Source: Thermoplasmata archaeon
GTDB lineage: Archaea > Thermoplasmatota > Thermoplasmata > Thermoplasmatales > GCA-001856825
DNA: 6,445 nt
Direction of reading: 5' to 3'
NCBI GenBank assembly: GCA_021831005.1
Contig: JAKBNO010000099.1
Location: 1 to 6,445, forward strand
Shown piece after piece: positions 1-5,461 of this stretch. Each line of letters starts with the position of its first letter. The first letter of the stretch is position 1. A model generated the notes under the pieces. The model was not told the DNA's origin. It searched no databases and saw nothing but the letters and a program-made list of their open reading frames with translations. A program made the position numbers and the translations under genes.

Positions 1-352
1 GTGGGAAGGAAAATCCCATGAAGTAAAGGAAGAGAGCAAGGAAGACCATGAATATCGTTCTGACCACGTCTGATGTTACCATCAGTAGTTTCCTGTCATA
101 TCTGTCCGCTATAACTCCAGCAAGCAACCCGAATATTATTCCAGGGATCACTCCTGCCATCCCGAGATAGGCAATGTAGTATGCATTGTGAGTCACATGG
201 TACACGATATAACTGACTGCTACGGTCGAAACCGATCCACCGAATGCAGCAACGGTGGTTGAGACGAATAGATTTCTGAATCCCATACCCAGCTGCGTGC
301 GTTTAGTTTTGGTTGATGTTTCTCCAGCAAGATTCGCTTCAGATTTTGTCAT
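1..352 (-). CDS. MFS transporter, N-terminal part (runs off left edge)
   Basis: This is the first 117 codons of an integral membrane transporter of the major facilitator superfamily; the rest lies beyond the left edge. A hydrophilic cytoplasmic tail of about 24 residues (rich in Lys/Thr/Ser) is followed by three hydrophobic segments at about residues 27-52, 58-82 and 92-115. Between the second and third is the MFS loop 2-3 signature GVIADRYDRK (residues 79-88), with the conserved Gly79, Asp83 and Arg84/Arg87. The style resembles the MFS_3 (EntS-like exporter) branch, but the substrate cannot be read from this fragment. The ATG at 352 is chosen because a purine-rich GGAAGG sits 5 bases upstream and no other in-frame start lies between it and the preceding gene. 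It follows the bactofilin-like gene by 31 bases on the same strand with no terminator-like T-run, so the two are probably cotranscribed. Confidence 0.85.
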   Translation of the reverse strand, partial: MTKSEANLAGETSTKTKRTQLGMGFRNLFVSTTVAAFGGSVSTVAVSYIVYHVTHNAYYIAYLGMAGVIPGIIFGLLAGVIADRYDRKLLMVTSDVVRTIFMVFLALFLYFMGFSFP

Positions 353-357
353 CTTAT

Positions 358-363
358 CCTTCC
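358..363 (-). promoter_or_regulatory. Ribosome binding site of the MFS gene
   Basis: GGAAGG on the minus strand, 5 bases before the ATG at 352, partly matches the archaeal Shine-Dalgarno GGAGGTGAT. It supports that start and translation as an internal operon gene, in contrast to the apparently leaderless first gene of the unit. Confidence 0.5.
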
Positions 364-383
364 ATTTTGCGGTTCGTCGTTGT

Positions 384-1025
384 TCAATTTGGAACGTTTC
401 TCGATAGCTTCTCTATCTTGGTCACTCGTCCCACGTTAGCATTGGGAGAGATTTTTGCGGTCTTCACATACCTTATTTCCTTGATATCTGAATATTTCTC
501 AACGTTGATCACATTGCATTCAATAGTTCCACAGTCGGTGTCTTTCTCAATATTCACACTATCAGCAAATACATCCTCAACCTCTCCCCCCTTCCCTATG
601 TTTATCGTTCCGCAAATTATCGTTCCCTTTATTCTTGAGTCTTTGTCTATTTCAATTTCTTGTGCCATAATTTCAGTTGCGCTCATTTTTCCAGATAGCT
701 CTATCCTGGTAGCTTCAATATTTTCCGCCTCAATTTTGCCTGAAACTTCCAACTTCCCTGATTTCAATCCTCTCCCAATTTCCGCAGCCCCGCTTATTTC
801 GAGATCTTTACACTCGAGAGATCCCCCGATTTTCAGGCTGCCGCTGACTACGATCGAGTCCACTTTGACTTGGCCAGAAATCTTACCGGATCCACTTATC
901 TCAAGACTTTTCCCTTCCGCACTTCCATCTATATTCAAGGATCCCGCCAGATCTATTCTCTTGAACTTCACGGGGCCGGTAAATCTCAAAGAACCACCTA
1001 TTGAGAGATCTTCTATCTCCTGCAT
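384..1025 (-). CDS. Bactofilin-like polymer-forming beta-solenoid protein
   Basis: A 213-residue protein without signal peptide or membrane segment, made almost entirely of short solenoid repeats. Twelve units begin at residues 7, 24, 41, 58, 75, 92, 108, 124, 141, 157, 173 and 190, each opening with a hydrophobic-x-hydrophobic triplet and, in units 1-6, a Ser/Ala/Gly-Gly turn (examples: LEISGSG, IVVSGSL, IELSGKM). Later units swap the SG turn for charged turns (DKD, GKG, EKD, EKY). This fits the bactofilin / polymer-forming cytoskeletal fold, a right-handed triangular beta-helix whose members self-assemble into filaments without nucleotide. The SGSGKI-type repeats and the C-terminal pattern (IRYVKTAKISP, residues 184-194) remind me most of the YhbE/YhbF bactofilins of Bacillus. 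Cys residues sit at 72, 138, 165 and 170. It is first in a unit with an MFS transporter and is divergent from a winged-helix regulator. Filament formation and cellular role here are inference. Confidence 0.8.
   Translation of the reverse strand: MQEIEDLSIGGSLRFTGPVKFKRIDLAGSLNIDGSAEGKSLEISGSGKISGQVKVDSIVVSGSLKIGGSLECKDLEISGAAEIGRGLKSGKLEVSGKIEAENIEATRIELSGKMSATEIMAQEIEIDKDSRIKGTIICGTINIGKGGEVEDVFADSVNIEKDTDCGTIECNVINVEKYSDIKEIRYVKTAKISPNANVGRVTKIEKLSRNVPN
411..1007 (-). repeat. Twelve-fold 16-17-codon solenoid repeat
   Basis: Within the bactofilin-like gene, unit starts are spaced 17, 17, 17, 17, 17, 16, 16, 17, 16, 16 and 17 codons apart. The repeat is at protein level: the hydrophobic-x-hydrophobic strand and the following turn recur, but the DNA copies have diverged too far for simple tandem repeats. 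The regularity predicts about twelve beta-helical coils from end to end with no inserted domain. Confidence 0.75.
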
Positions 1026-1042
1026 GACTTCTGATTTAGCCG

Positions 1043-1053
1043 ATATTTATAAG
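1043..1053. promoter_or_regulatory. Shared divergent TATA element
   Basis: The stretch ATATTTATAAG reads as a TATA box on both strands. On the + strand its TTTATAAG core is centred about 27 bases before the ATG at 1077; on the minus strand its TTATAAAT core is centred about 23 bases before the ATG at 1025. Archaeal TATA boxes lie about 25-27 bases upstream of transcription starts, so both transcripts would begin at or next to the start codon and be leaderless. No Shine-Dalgarno precedes either ATG, which agrees. Confidence 0.6.
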
Positions 1054-1063
1054 TATAACTCAC

Positions 1064-1075
1064 AACTTGTAAGTT
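1064..1075. promoter_or_regulatory. Palindrome AACTT-GT-AAGTT, candidate operator
   Basis: A perfect inverted repeat with 5-base arms and a 2-base centre lies between the TATA element and the ATG of the winged-helix gene at 1077, ending one base before that start codon. A protein bound here would block initiation of the + strand transcript and could influence the divergent one. Autoregulation by the adjacent regulator is the natural guess. In AT-rich intergenic DNA a palindrome of this size can arise by chance. Confidence 0.4.
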
Positions 1076-1076
1076 G

Positions 1077-1325
1077 ATGAACAGGTGCAGGCACGATATC
1101 ATTGACGGTATGTTGAGGGCTCTTTCCATCGATCCAAAGAGAGTAACTGACCTGTGTTCTGCAAGTAATGTTCCTGTCGATAGAGGGATATTAATTCTCT
1201 CCAAGATGGAAGAATTTGGGTTGTTGTTCAAGGTCGAAGAAGAAGGTGAAAGCACTTACAAACTTACGGATCGCGGATATGAATGGATTGGACTTTACAA
1301 ACATCTGAAGAAAGTCTTACCTTGA
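1077..1325 (+). CDS. Small winged-helix transcriptional regulator
   Basis: An 82-residue, one-domain DNA-binding protein. The layout is a helix (HDIIDGMLRALS), a short helix (RVTDLCSAS), a recognition-helix region (PVDRGILILSKMEEFGLLF), a charged beta-wing (KVEEEGESTYKLTDRG) and a final helix (EWIGLYKHLKKVL). This is the archaeal HTH_45/ArnR1-like pattern, where the strand after the wing reads YxLTxxGxxxL. There is no ligand domain or membrane segment. The ATG at 1077 is preferred over the TTG at 1074 because it is the normal start and sits about 27 bases from the TATA centre, as expected of a leaderless mRNA. It is divergent from the bactofilin-like gene, with 51 bases between start codons, so it probably controls that unit and itself through the 1064-1075 palindrome. 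The target assignment is inference from position. Confidence 0.8.
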   Translation: MNRCRHDIIDGMLRALSIDPKRVTDLCSASNVPVDRGILILSKMEEFGLLFKVEEEGESTYKLTDRGYEWIGLYKHLKKVLP

Positions 1326-1328
1326 CCA

Positions 1329-1333
1329 TTTTT
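1329..1333 (+). terminator. T-run after the winged-helix gene
   Basis: Five consecutive T residues begin 3 bases after the stop codon at 1323-1325. Archaeal RNA polymerase terminates at U-rich tracts without needing a hairpin, so this is a plausible weak terminator before the next gene's own promoter. Confidence 0.3.
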
Positions 1334-1360
1334 AGCAGTTATTGAAAGATCACAGCATGA

Positions 1361-1372
1361 GACCAGTAGGTC
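1361..1372. promoter_or_regulatory. Inverted repeat GACC-AGTA-GGTC upstream of the aldehyde dehydrogenase
   Basis: A 4-base-arm inverted repeat lies just upstream of the proposed TATA box of the aldehyde dehydrogenase, around -40 from its likely transcription start, where archaeal activators often bind. A related half (TTGACC, 1322-1327) overlaps the previous stop codon and pairs with GGTCAA at 1369-1374. This could be a regulator site, but the arms are short. Confidence 0.25.
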
Positions 1373-1376
1373 AAGA

Positions 1377-1386
1377 TTAATAATTT
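1377..1386 (+). promoter_or_regulatory. TATA box of the aldehyde dehydrogenase gene
   Basis: TTAATAATTT is centred about 22-23 bases before the ATG at 1404, in a 78-base intergenic gap. There is no Shine-Dalgarno before that ATG, so a leaderless transcript is likely. A second AT-rich stretch (ATAATTT, 1391-1397) is too close to the start to act as the TATA box. Confidence 0.5.
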
Positions 1387-1403
1387 GAGCATAATTTAGG
1401 ACT

Positions 1404-2951
1404 ATGCCATTTGACAATGAGAATACCTATATCAAAATGGTTGAGAAAAACGAAGAGGATCTATTTCACAAGAAATTCGATGAAAGTGTAGAAAGTGTGA
1501 AGAAACTTTTTCAAAAGGAGTACCCAAACCTGGTGAATGGAGAGGTTATAGAGCAGGAAAAACTCATTCACTTTTCTCCCCTAGATGGAAAGACTCAGGT
1601 TGGTACGTTCCAGATGTCTACGAAGGAGACTTCGCAGAAGGCTGTCAAGATTGCGAGGGAAAACTACAAGGAGTGGTATTCAAGGGGATATCTTGCCAGA
1701 AGCGAGATATTCATGAGGGCAGCTGACTTGCTCTCCAAGGAGAAATTTGAACTTTCAGCCCTGCTGAGTTATGAAAATGGAAAGAATAGATACGAGGCAA
1801 TGGGTGATGTCGACGAAGCGATCGATTTCATCAGGTACTACGCCCTGAATCTGTTGGAAAACCAGGGCTTCTCAAGATTCACCGGAACTGCATATTACGG
1901 GGAGGACTCAAAGAGCGTGATGAAACCTTACGGAGTTTTCCTAGTAGTGGCACCTTTCAACTTCTTCTCGATCACGGTCGGAATGGTCAGCGGTCCCCTG
2001 CTTGTAGGCAACAGCGTTATTCTGAAACCTTCGTCGGACATCCCCCTTTCATCTTACAAGTTTGTTGAACTCATGCACAAGGCAGGAGTTCCAAGATCAA
2101 ATCTGATATATCTTTCTGGATCGGGTGGAAGGGTGGGAAGGACTCTCTACACCGACGATGGAGTTGATGGGATTGTCTTCACGGGAAGCAGGGACATCGG
2201 TACGAAAATTTACAGAGAGTCCCAGGAAAGGAAACCGAAGGTAGCTGTCACAGAGATGGGCGGGAAGGACACCATAATCGTCACGGACAAGTGTGATTTG
2301 GACAAGGCCGTCGAGGGCGTTGCAAGATCAGCGTTTGGATACAATGGCCAGAAGTGTTCAGCAGCAAGTCTTGCCTTGATTGACGAAAAGCTCTATGATA
2401 CCTTCAAGAAGAAAATTGTAGACTTCAGCTCCAAGCTGATTATTGATGACCCGAGGAAGAAGGGAACTTTCGTTGGACCGATCATTAACAGGGAAGCGTA
2501 CGACAAATTCCAGAAGATAATGGAGACGATCCCCAAGGACAAAATACTGCTGGGTGGAAAGAAGATTCCGAGGGAAGGCTTCTATGTCGAGAACACAATT
2601 CTTGATAATGTTGGAGATCCGAACATCGAAAGAGTGGAGCTCTTCTTGCCGATTCTTGCTCTCAAACCGATCAAGTCTCTCCGGGAAGCGGTCGATCTCG
2701 TCAACGGCATGGAATACGGACTGACCGGTGGCATTTTCACGGAAGACAAGAAGGAGATAGACTACTACTTCAACAATGCCGATGTTGGAGTCGTCTATGC
2801 AAACAGGAGAAGAGGAGGATCCACGGGAGCGATGGTAGGTTCACAACCCTTCGTGGGATGGAAATGGAGCGGCACATCCGGTAAGGGGACGGGTTCCTTC
2901 TACTACCTTCAGCAGTTCCTGAGAGAACAGGCTCAGACCATAGTCAGGTAG
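1404..2951 (+). CDS. L-glutamate gamma-semialdehyde (1-pyrroline-5-carboxylate) dehydrogenase
   Basis: A 515-residue soluble aldehyde dehydrogenase that would oxidise glutamate semialdehyde/P5C to glutamate with NAD(P)+, the second step of proline catabolism. Visible catalytic residues are Asn186 (APFNF), Glu284 (VTEMGGKD) and the nucleophile Cys318 (GQKCSAAS). The cofactor region has KPSSD (Lys208) and the Rossmann-turn FTGSRDIG (259-266). Features that point to the P5C dehydrogenase branch (ALDH4/RocA/PruA) are the long N-terminal region beginning FDNENTY, GTFVGPIINREAYDKF (354-369), STGAMVGSQPFVGWKWSGT (473-491) and the extended tail ending YYLQQFLREQAQT. Length is typical. The usual EEIFGPV stretch reads VELFLPI here, keeping Glu412 and Phe414 but losing the Gly. 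No proline dehydrogenase is in the window, so substrate rests on family resemblance; another semialdehyde is possible. The 3' end overlaps the opposing nuclease gene by 8 bases. Confidence 0.85.
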   Translation: MPFDNENTYIKMVEKNEEDLFHKKFDESVESVKKLFQKEYPNLVNGEVIEQEKLIHFSPLDGKTQVGTFQMSTKETSQKAVKIARENYKEWYSRGYLARSEIFMRAADLLSKEKFELSALLSYENGKNRYEAMGDVDEAIDFIRYYALNLLENQGFSRFTGTAYYGEDSKSVMKPYGVFLVVAPFNFFSITVGMVSGPLLVGNSVILKPSSDIPLSSYKFVELMHKAGVPRSNLIYLSGSGGRVGRTLYTDDGVDGIVFTGSRDIGTKIYRESQERKPKVAVTEMGGKDTIIVTDKCDLDKAVEGVARSAFGYNGQKCSAASLALIDEKLYDTFKKKIVDFSSKLIIDDPRKKGTFVGPIINREAYDKFQKIMETIPKDKILLGGKKIPREGFYVENTILDNVGDPNIERVELFLPILALKPIKSLREAVDLVNGMEYGLTGGIFTEDKKEIDYYFNNADVGVVYANRRRGGSTGAMVGSQPFVGWKWSGTSGKGTGSFYYLQQFLREQAQTIVR

Positions 2952-4299
2952 TCCCGTTATTTTTCATGAGTTCGTTCACTTTTTCAACGAACTCCACTTC
3001 TTTACCCATTGGCACGATTGCACCTGCCGCATTTCTGTGACCTCCACCGGAGCCCCCAAAGGTACCTGCTGCCTGCCGGAAGACAACCGAGAGATCCACC
3101 CTTTCAGAAAGTTCAAGAGATATTCTGGCCGATATTTTCTTCGTGTTTCCCAGGTTTGCCATTACAACCACGACCGTTGTCTTGGGAACGTTCATGTGAG
3201 TAATGATCCTCGTTGCGAGGGTGCCCGTTATATTGTTTTGCAATTTTTCCCCAAAGTCATAATAAAGAACGTTCCCGACCGTTTTGCCTTCTGTAGCTTC
3301 CAGTGCTTTCGATGCATTTCTAAGGGAATCGAGGTGATCGGAATATAGTTGCATTGCCTCCTTCATGGCTTCTCCCCTCTCAAAGAGACACAACCTAATT
3401 CCAACATCTGGTTTCCCCTTTCTTGAAGTTGCATTGACCAGTGAGGAGAAGTCCCTCAGGTCTTTGATCATTGAAGTCGTTGGTTCCCCTTTCATTTCAT
3501 AGACTTCGCCGATCAGGCGACTGGAATCCCCCCCTTCCCTTTCAACCATGTCCTTGAGGTCTGCAATCAACTCTTCCCTCTTTTTCTGGTCAAGGTCCAA
3601 CCACCTTATCGACTTGAGATTTCTCCTATCTAAACCATGACCCGATAGGAAATCGGCGACGGCGTTTGGGTTATCGTAGAGAGACTTGATTCTCGGATCG
3701 TTACCAAATCTCAGCATGTATGAAACTGATTTTGAGCTCCTTCCATAATACCTTATGTCTTCCTTTACCTCAATGATCCCCATATTCTTGGCCAGGAGCA
3801 TTATCTCTCTGTCTGTGTCCACCAGCCTTCCAAATTTCTTGTCGTGGAGGTCTCCCACCGAGCCTATGACGGGTAGATGAGATACCGCTGAAACTTCGGA
3901 AAGAACATTGGTTGCAAAGAGGAAGGAAGTTGTCGATCCGGATTGTGAAATGCTCCCGTCCAGCCCCTCGAGATGTGGGTTGAACTGATAGATGTTGTTC
4001 CCGTCCTTTGTGTAGTGAGTTTCCATCACGATTGGATTGTGGTGATCTGTGACTATTCCACTCACGTTTCTCATGTCATTCAGTCGGGCAGAGCCCATGT
4101 CGTTAAACCAGTAGATGTCAGAGCCCCCGAAAACGTCCTGCGGAGTCAGTTGATTTCTGATCGTGACTTCATAATTGAGACCCAATCTTCTCGCGACAAA
4201 GACTGCAATTGCGGCAGATGCTATTCCGTCTGCATCGTGATGAGAAAAGATTCTGAGCTTCTTTGCGGAGGTGACCATCTCGACTGCTTCGCTAATCAT
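2944..4299 (-). CDS. RecJ/GAN-type DHH-family single-strand exonuclease
   Basis: A 451-residue DHH phosphoesterase. Metal-binding motifs are intact: motif I SHHDADG (19-25, Asp22/Asp24), motif II NDMG (66-69), motif III DHH (85-87) and motif IV GDLHD (149-153). The C-terminal DHHA1 domain ends in GGSGGGHRNAAGA (415-427), the substrate-binding loop. Length and two-domain architecture match archaeal RecJ-like proteins, including the GINS-associated nuclease GAN; euryarchaea use these in replication and repair, and Thermoplasma acidophilum is known to carry two RecJ paralogues. The complete active site argues for an active nuclease rather than a catalytically dead Cdc45-like scaffold. Which paralogue this is, and its polarity, cannot be read here; a nanoRNase role is less likely given the length (NrnA types are about 320 residues). 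Its ATG overlaps the RaSEA stop (ATGATTAG), suggesting translational coupling. The 3' end overlaps the convergent aldehyde dehydrogenase by 8 bases. Confidence 0.88.
   Translation of the reverse strand: MISEAVEMVTSAKKLRIFSHHDADGIASAAIAVFVARRLGLNYEVTIRNQLTPQDVFGGSDIYWFNDMGSARLNDMRNVSGIVTDHHNPIVMETHYTKDGNNIYQFNPHLEGLDGSISQSGSTTSFLFATNVLSEVSAVSHLPVIGSVGDLHDKKFGRLVDTDREIMLLAKNMGIIEVKEDIRYYGRSSKSVSYMLRFGNDPRIKSLYDNPNAVADFLSGHGLDRRNLKSIRWLDLDQKKREELIADLKDMVEREGGDSSRLIGEVYEMKGEPTTSMIKDLRDFSSLVNATSRKGKPDVGIRLCLFERGEAMKEAMQLYSDHLDSLRNASKALEATEGKTVGNVLYYDFGEKLQNNITGTLATRIITHMNVPKTTVVVVMANLGNTKKISARISLELSERVDLSVVFRQAAGTFGGSGGGHRNAAGAIVPMGKEVEFVEKVNELMKNNGTT
2957..2964 (+). terminator. T-rich terminator after the aldehyde dehydrogenase
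   Basis: TTATTTTT starts 6 bases after the TAG stop at 2949-2951. It lies inside the last codons of the convergent nuclease gene, where it encodes Lys-Asn-Asn on the other strand. A U-tract immediately after a stop is the normal archaeal termination signal. Confidence 0.4.
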
Positions 4300-4309
4300 T
4301 CAGTATCAT
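4292..4309 (-). promoter_or_regulatory. Start/stop overlap coupling RaSEA to the nuclease
   Basis: The nuclease ATG and the RaSEA TAG share the eight bases ATGATTAG (4299-4292). Just upstream, within the last RaSEA codons, GATGAT contains the TGAT part of the archaeal Shine-Dalgarno, about 5 bases before the ATG. There is no room for a separate promoter, so the nuclease is probably translated by ribosomes finishing RaSEA, though an internal promoter inside RaSEA cannot be excluded. Confidence 0.5.
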
Positions 4310-5323
4310 CTCACTGATTGGTACTCCGGTCTTCTCCTCCACTTCGGAGAAATTCTTCCACTTCTCTTGACATTCACACTTCAGTTCATCGAGGTACCGA
4401 TAGTCCAACGTTTCGCTGAACGACCTTATCCCTTCTGAGAATTTCCTGTCACAGCTGTGACCGTTGTGCGCGCCTCTCTTCTTTCCCGACGCCGTCACAA
4501 GTGAGACAACGGGAACATCGATATCCCTCAGAGATTGGAGTACGGTCACCACAGTCCAAAGCCAAGGTGGCCTGTAACTGCCCTCTTTGTACATCCTTTC
4601 AACCAGAGTGCCTCTTTGTATGTTCATTGGGTTGATTGAAATGAAGTCGCTGTACGGAGCAAGATCCCTTGCAGACTTTATCGAGTCTCTCAGAGCCTCG
4701 TTCTCTGTCAGGAACGGTGGCTTAAGAAGGAGATACGTCCTGACCGATATGCCGTTCTCTTTCAGCAGCTTAGCGGCTTCCTTGAAGTCTTCGAAGTCGT
4801 AATTCTTATTCACTGAATTCTTCAAGATTGATGGATCGGTGCTTTCAAGGCCAATCGCAACCTGTAGTTTCCCCGAGTACTTCCTGAGCTTCTCTACCAC
4901 CTTGCCGATGTACTCAGGTCTGCTCTCTACGATGAGGTGGGCATATCCCTGAAGCACCCTTTCAATGATGATGAACTGGACCCCGGCATCTATTTCTATT
5001 GGATCGAAGAAGGAACCTGATGTGAAAATCTTCAGGACCTCTCCCTTCGGGAACTCCCCCAGAAAAGTGTTGACCTGATTTTCAATCTCTTCTTTCCCTA
5101 TTTCCGGGTTCGTGTCGTCCCAGTATCCACACATCGAGCACCCAGAATGATAACTCCAGCTACACCCCCTAGTTCTCAGAATCAATACCCTCTCAACGGT
5201 CGTCTTCCCATCAAAAAATTCCCTTTCGGTATATGTTGTCACGTAGTCCGTCCTACCATTTCTGCCGATTGCATTCCTAATCTCCGCTATTTCACCCGCG
5301 AACTGGGGATCGACCTTATTCAT
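4292..5323 (-). CDS. raSEA: Archaeosine biosynthesis radical SAM enzyme RaSEA
   Basis: A 343-residue radical SAM enzyme. RaSEA works with ArcS: ArcS attaches lysine to the preQ0 base of tRNA and RaSEA cleaves the adduct to leave archaeosine, mainly at position 15 of the D-loop. The iron-sulfur cluster ligands are Cys54, Cys62 and Cys65 in CSWSYHSGCSMC (CX7CX2C rather than the usual CX3CX2C), directly followed by GYW, the hallmark of this family. SAM-binding features follow: FTSGSFFDP (100-108), VESRPE (132-137) and AIGLES (156-161). A C-terminal segment has GAHNGHSCD (284-292) and CEC (316-318), extra conserved-looking cysteines. The length is normal. ArcS and the transglycosylase are not in the window. 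The ATG at 5323 lies about 24 bases from a TATA box, so the mRNA is probably leaderless. It heads an operon with the DHH nuclease. Confidence 0.9.
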   Translation of the reverse strand: MNKVDPQFAGEIAEIRNAIGRNGRTDYVTTYTEREFFDGKTTVERVLILRTRGCSWSYHSGCSMCGYWDDTNPEIGKEEIENQVNTFLGEFPKGEVLKIFTSGSFFDPIEIDAGVQFIIIERVLQGYAHLIVESRPEYIGKVVEKLRKYSGKLQVAIGLESTDPSILKNSVNKNYDFEDFKEAAKLLKENGISVRTYLLLKPPFLTENEALRDSIKSARDLAPYSDFISINPMNIQRGTLVERMYKEGSYRPPWLWTVVTVLQSLRDIDVPVVSLVTASGKKRGAHNGHSCDRKFSEGIRSFSETLDYRYLDELKCECQEKWKNFSEVEEKTGVPISEMILND

Positions 5324-5327
5324 TGTT

Positions 5328-5338
5328 TCGATTATCGA
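5328..5338. promoter_or_regulatory. Palindrome TCGAT-T-ATCGA at the RaSEA start
   Basis: A perfect inverted repeat with 5-base arms and a 1-base centre occupies the space between the RaSEA TATA box and its ATG, overlapping the probable core promoter. The position suits a repressor operator, and it mirrors the arrangement at 1064-1075, though the two palindromes differ in sequence. No regulator for it is visible. Confidence 0.3.
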
Positions 5339-5340
5339 TG

Positions 5341-5352
5341 TAAATTATAAAA
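5341..5352 (-). promoter_or_regulatory. TATA box of the RaSEA-nuclease operon
   Basis: On the minus strand this reads TTTTATAATTTA, centred about 24 bases before the ATG at 5323, the spacing expected for a leaderless archaeal transcript. No Shine-Dalgarno lies before that ATG. Confidence 0.55.
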
Positions 5353-5410
5353 CCGTTGTGAAATAATCTCTTCGTGTTATGCTTTCTGGGGTTTGAAGAT
5401 TCCCTTGTTA

Positions 5411-5420
5411 TATATAAAAA
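5411..5420 (+). promoter_or_regulatory. TATA box of the glutamine amidotransferase gene
   Basis: TATATAAAAA is the strongest TATA match in the 138-base divergent region. With normal spacing transcription would start near 5440, giving a 5' leader of about 20 bases that contains GGGA (5454-5457) 4 bases before the ATG. This gene is therefore probably leadered, unlike the other promoters in the window. I saw no other element in the rest of the gap (5353-5410). Confidence 0.55.
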
Positions 5421-5461
5421 AGGTATGATAATGATTTTTTACCCGGAAATAATGGGAAAGC

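Noticed and set aside
1074..1076. TTG as start of the winged-helix gene
   Set aside because: It is in frame but immediately followed by ATG at 1077, which is the commoner start and fits leaderless TATA spacing; TTG also overlaps the end of the palindrome.
313..1077. 254-codon open frame on the + strand opposite the bactofilin-like gene
   Set aside because: It is the antisense shadow of a highly periodic gene; its Ser/Ile/Phe/Pro-rich translation has no domain pattern, and the minus-strand protein has a clear solenoid repeat.
1013..1255. 80-codon open frame on the minus strand opposite the winged-helix gene
   Set aside because: It has no recognisable domain, would run through the shared promoter, and lies opposite a protein with a clear winged-helix pattern.
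3973..4317. 114-codon open frame on the + strand inside the nuclease gene
   Set aside because: It is antisense to the catalytic motifs of the DHH nuclease, with no family resemblance.
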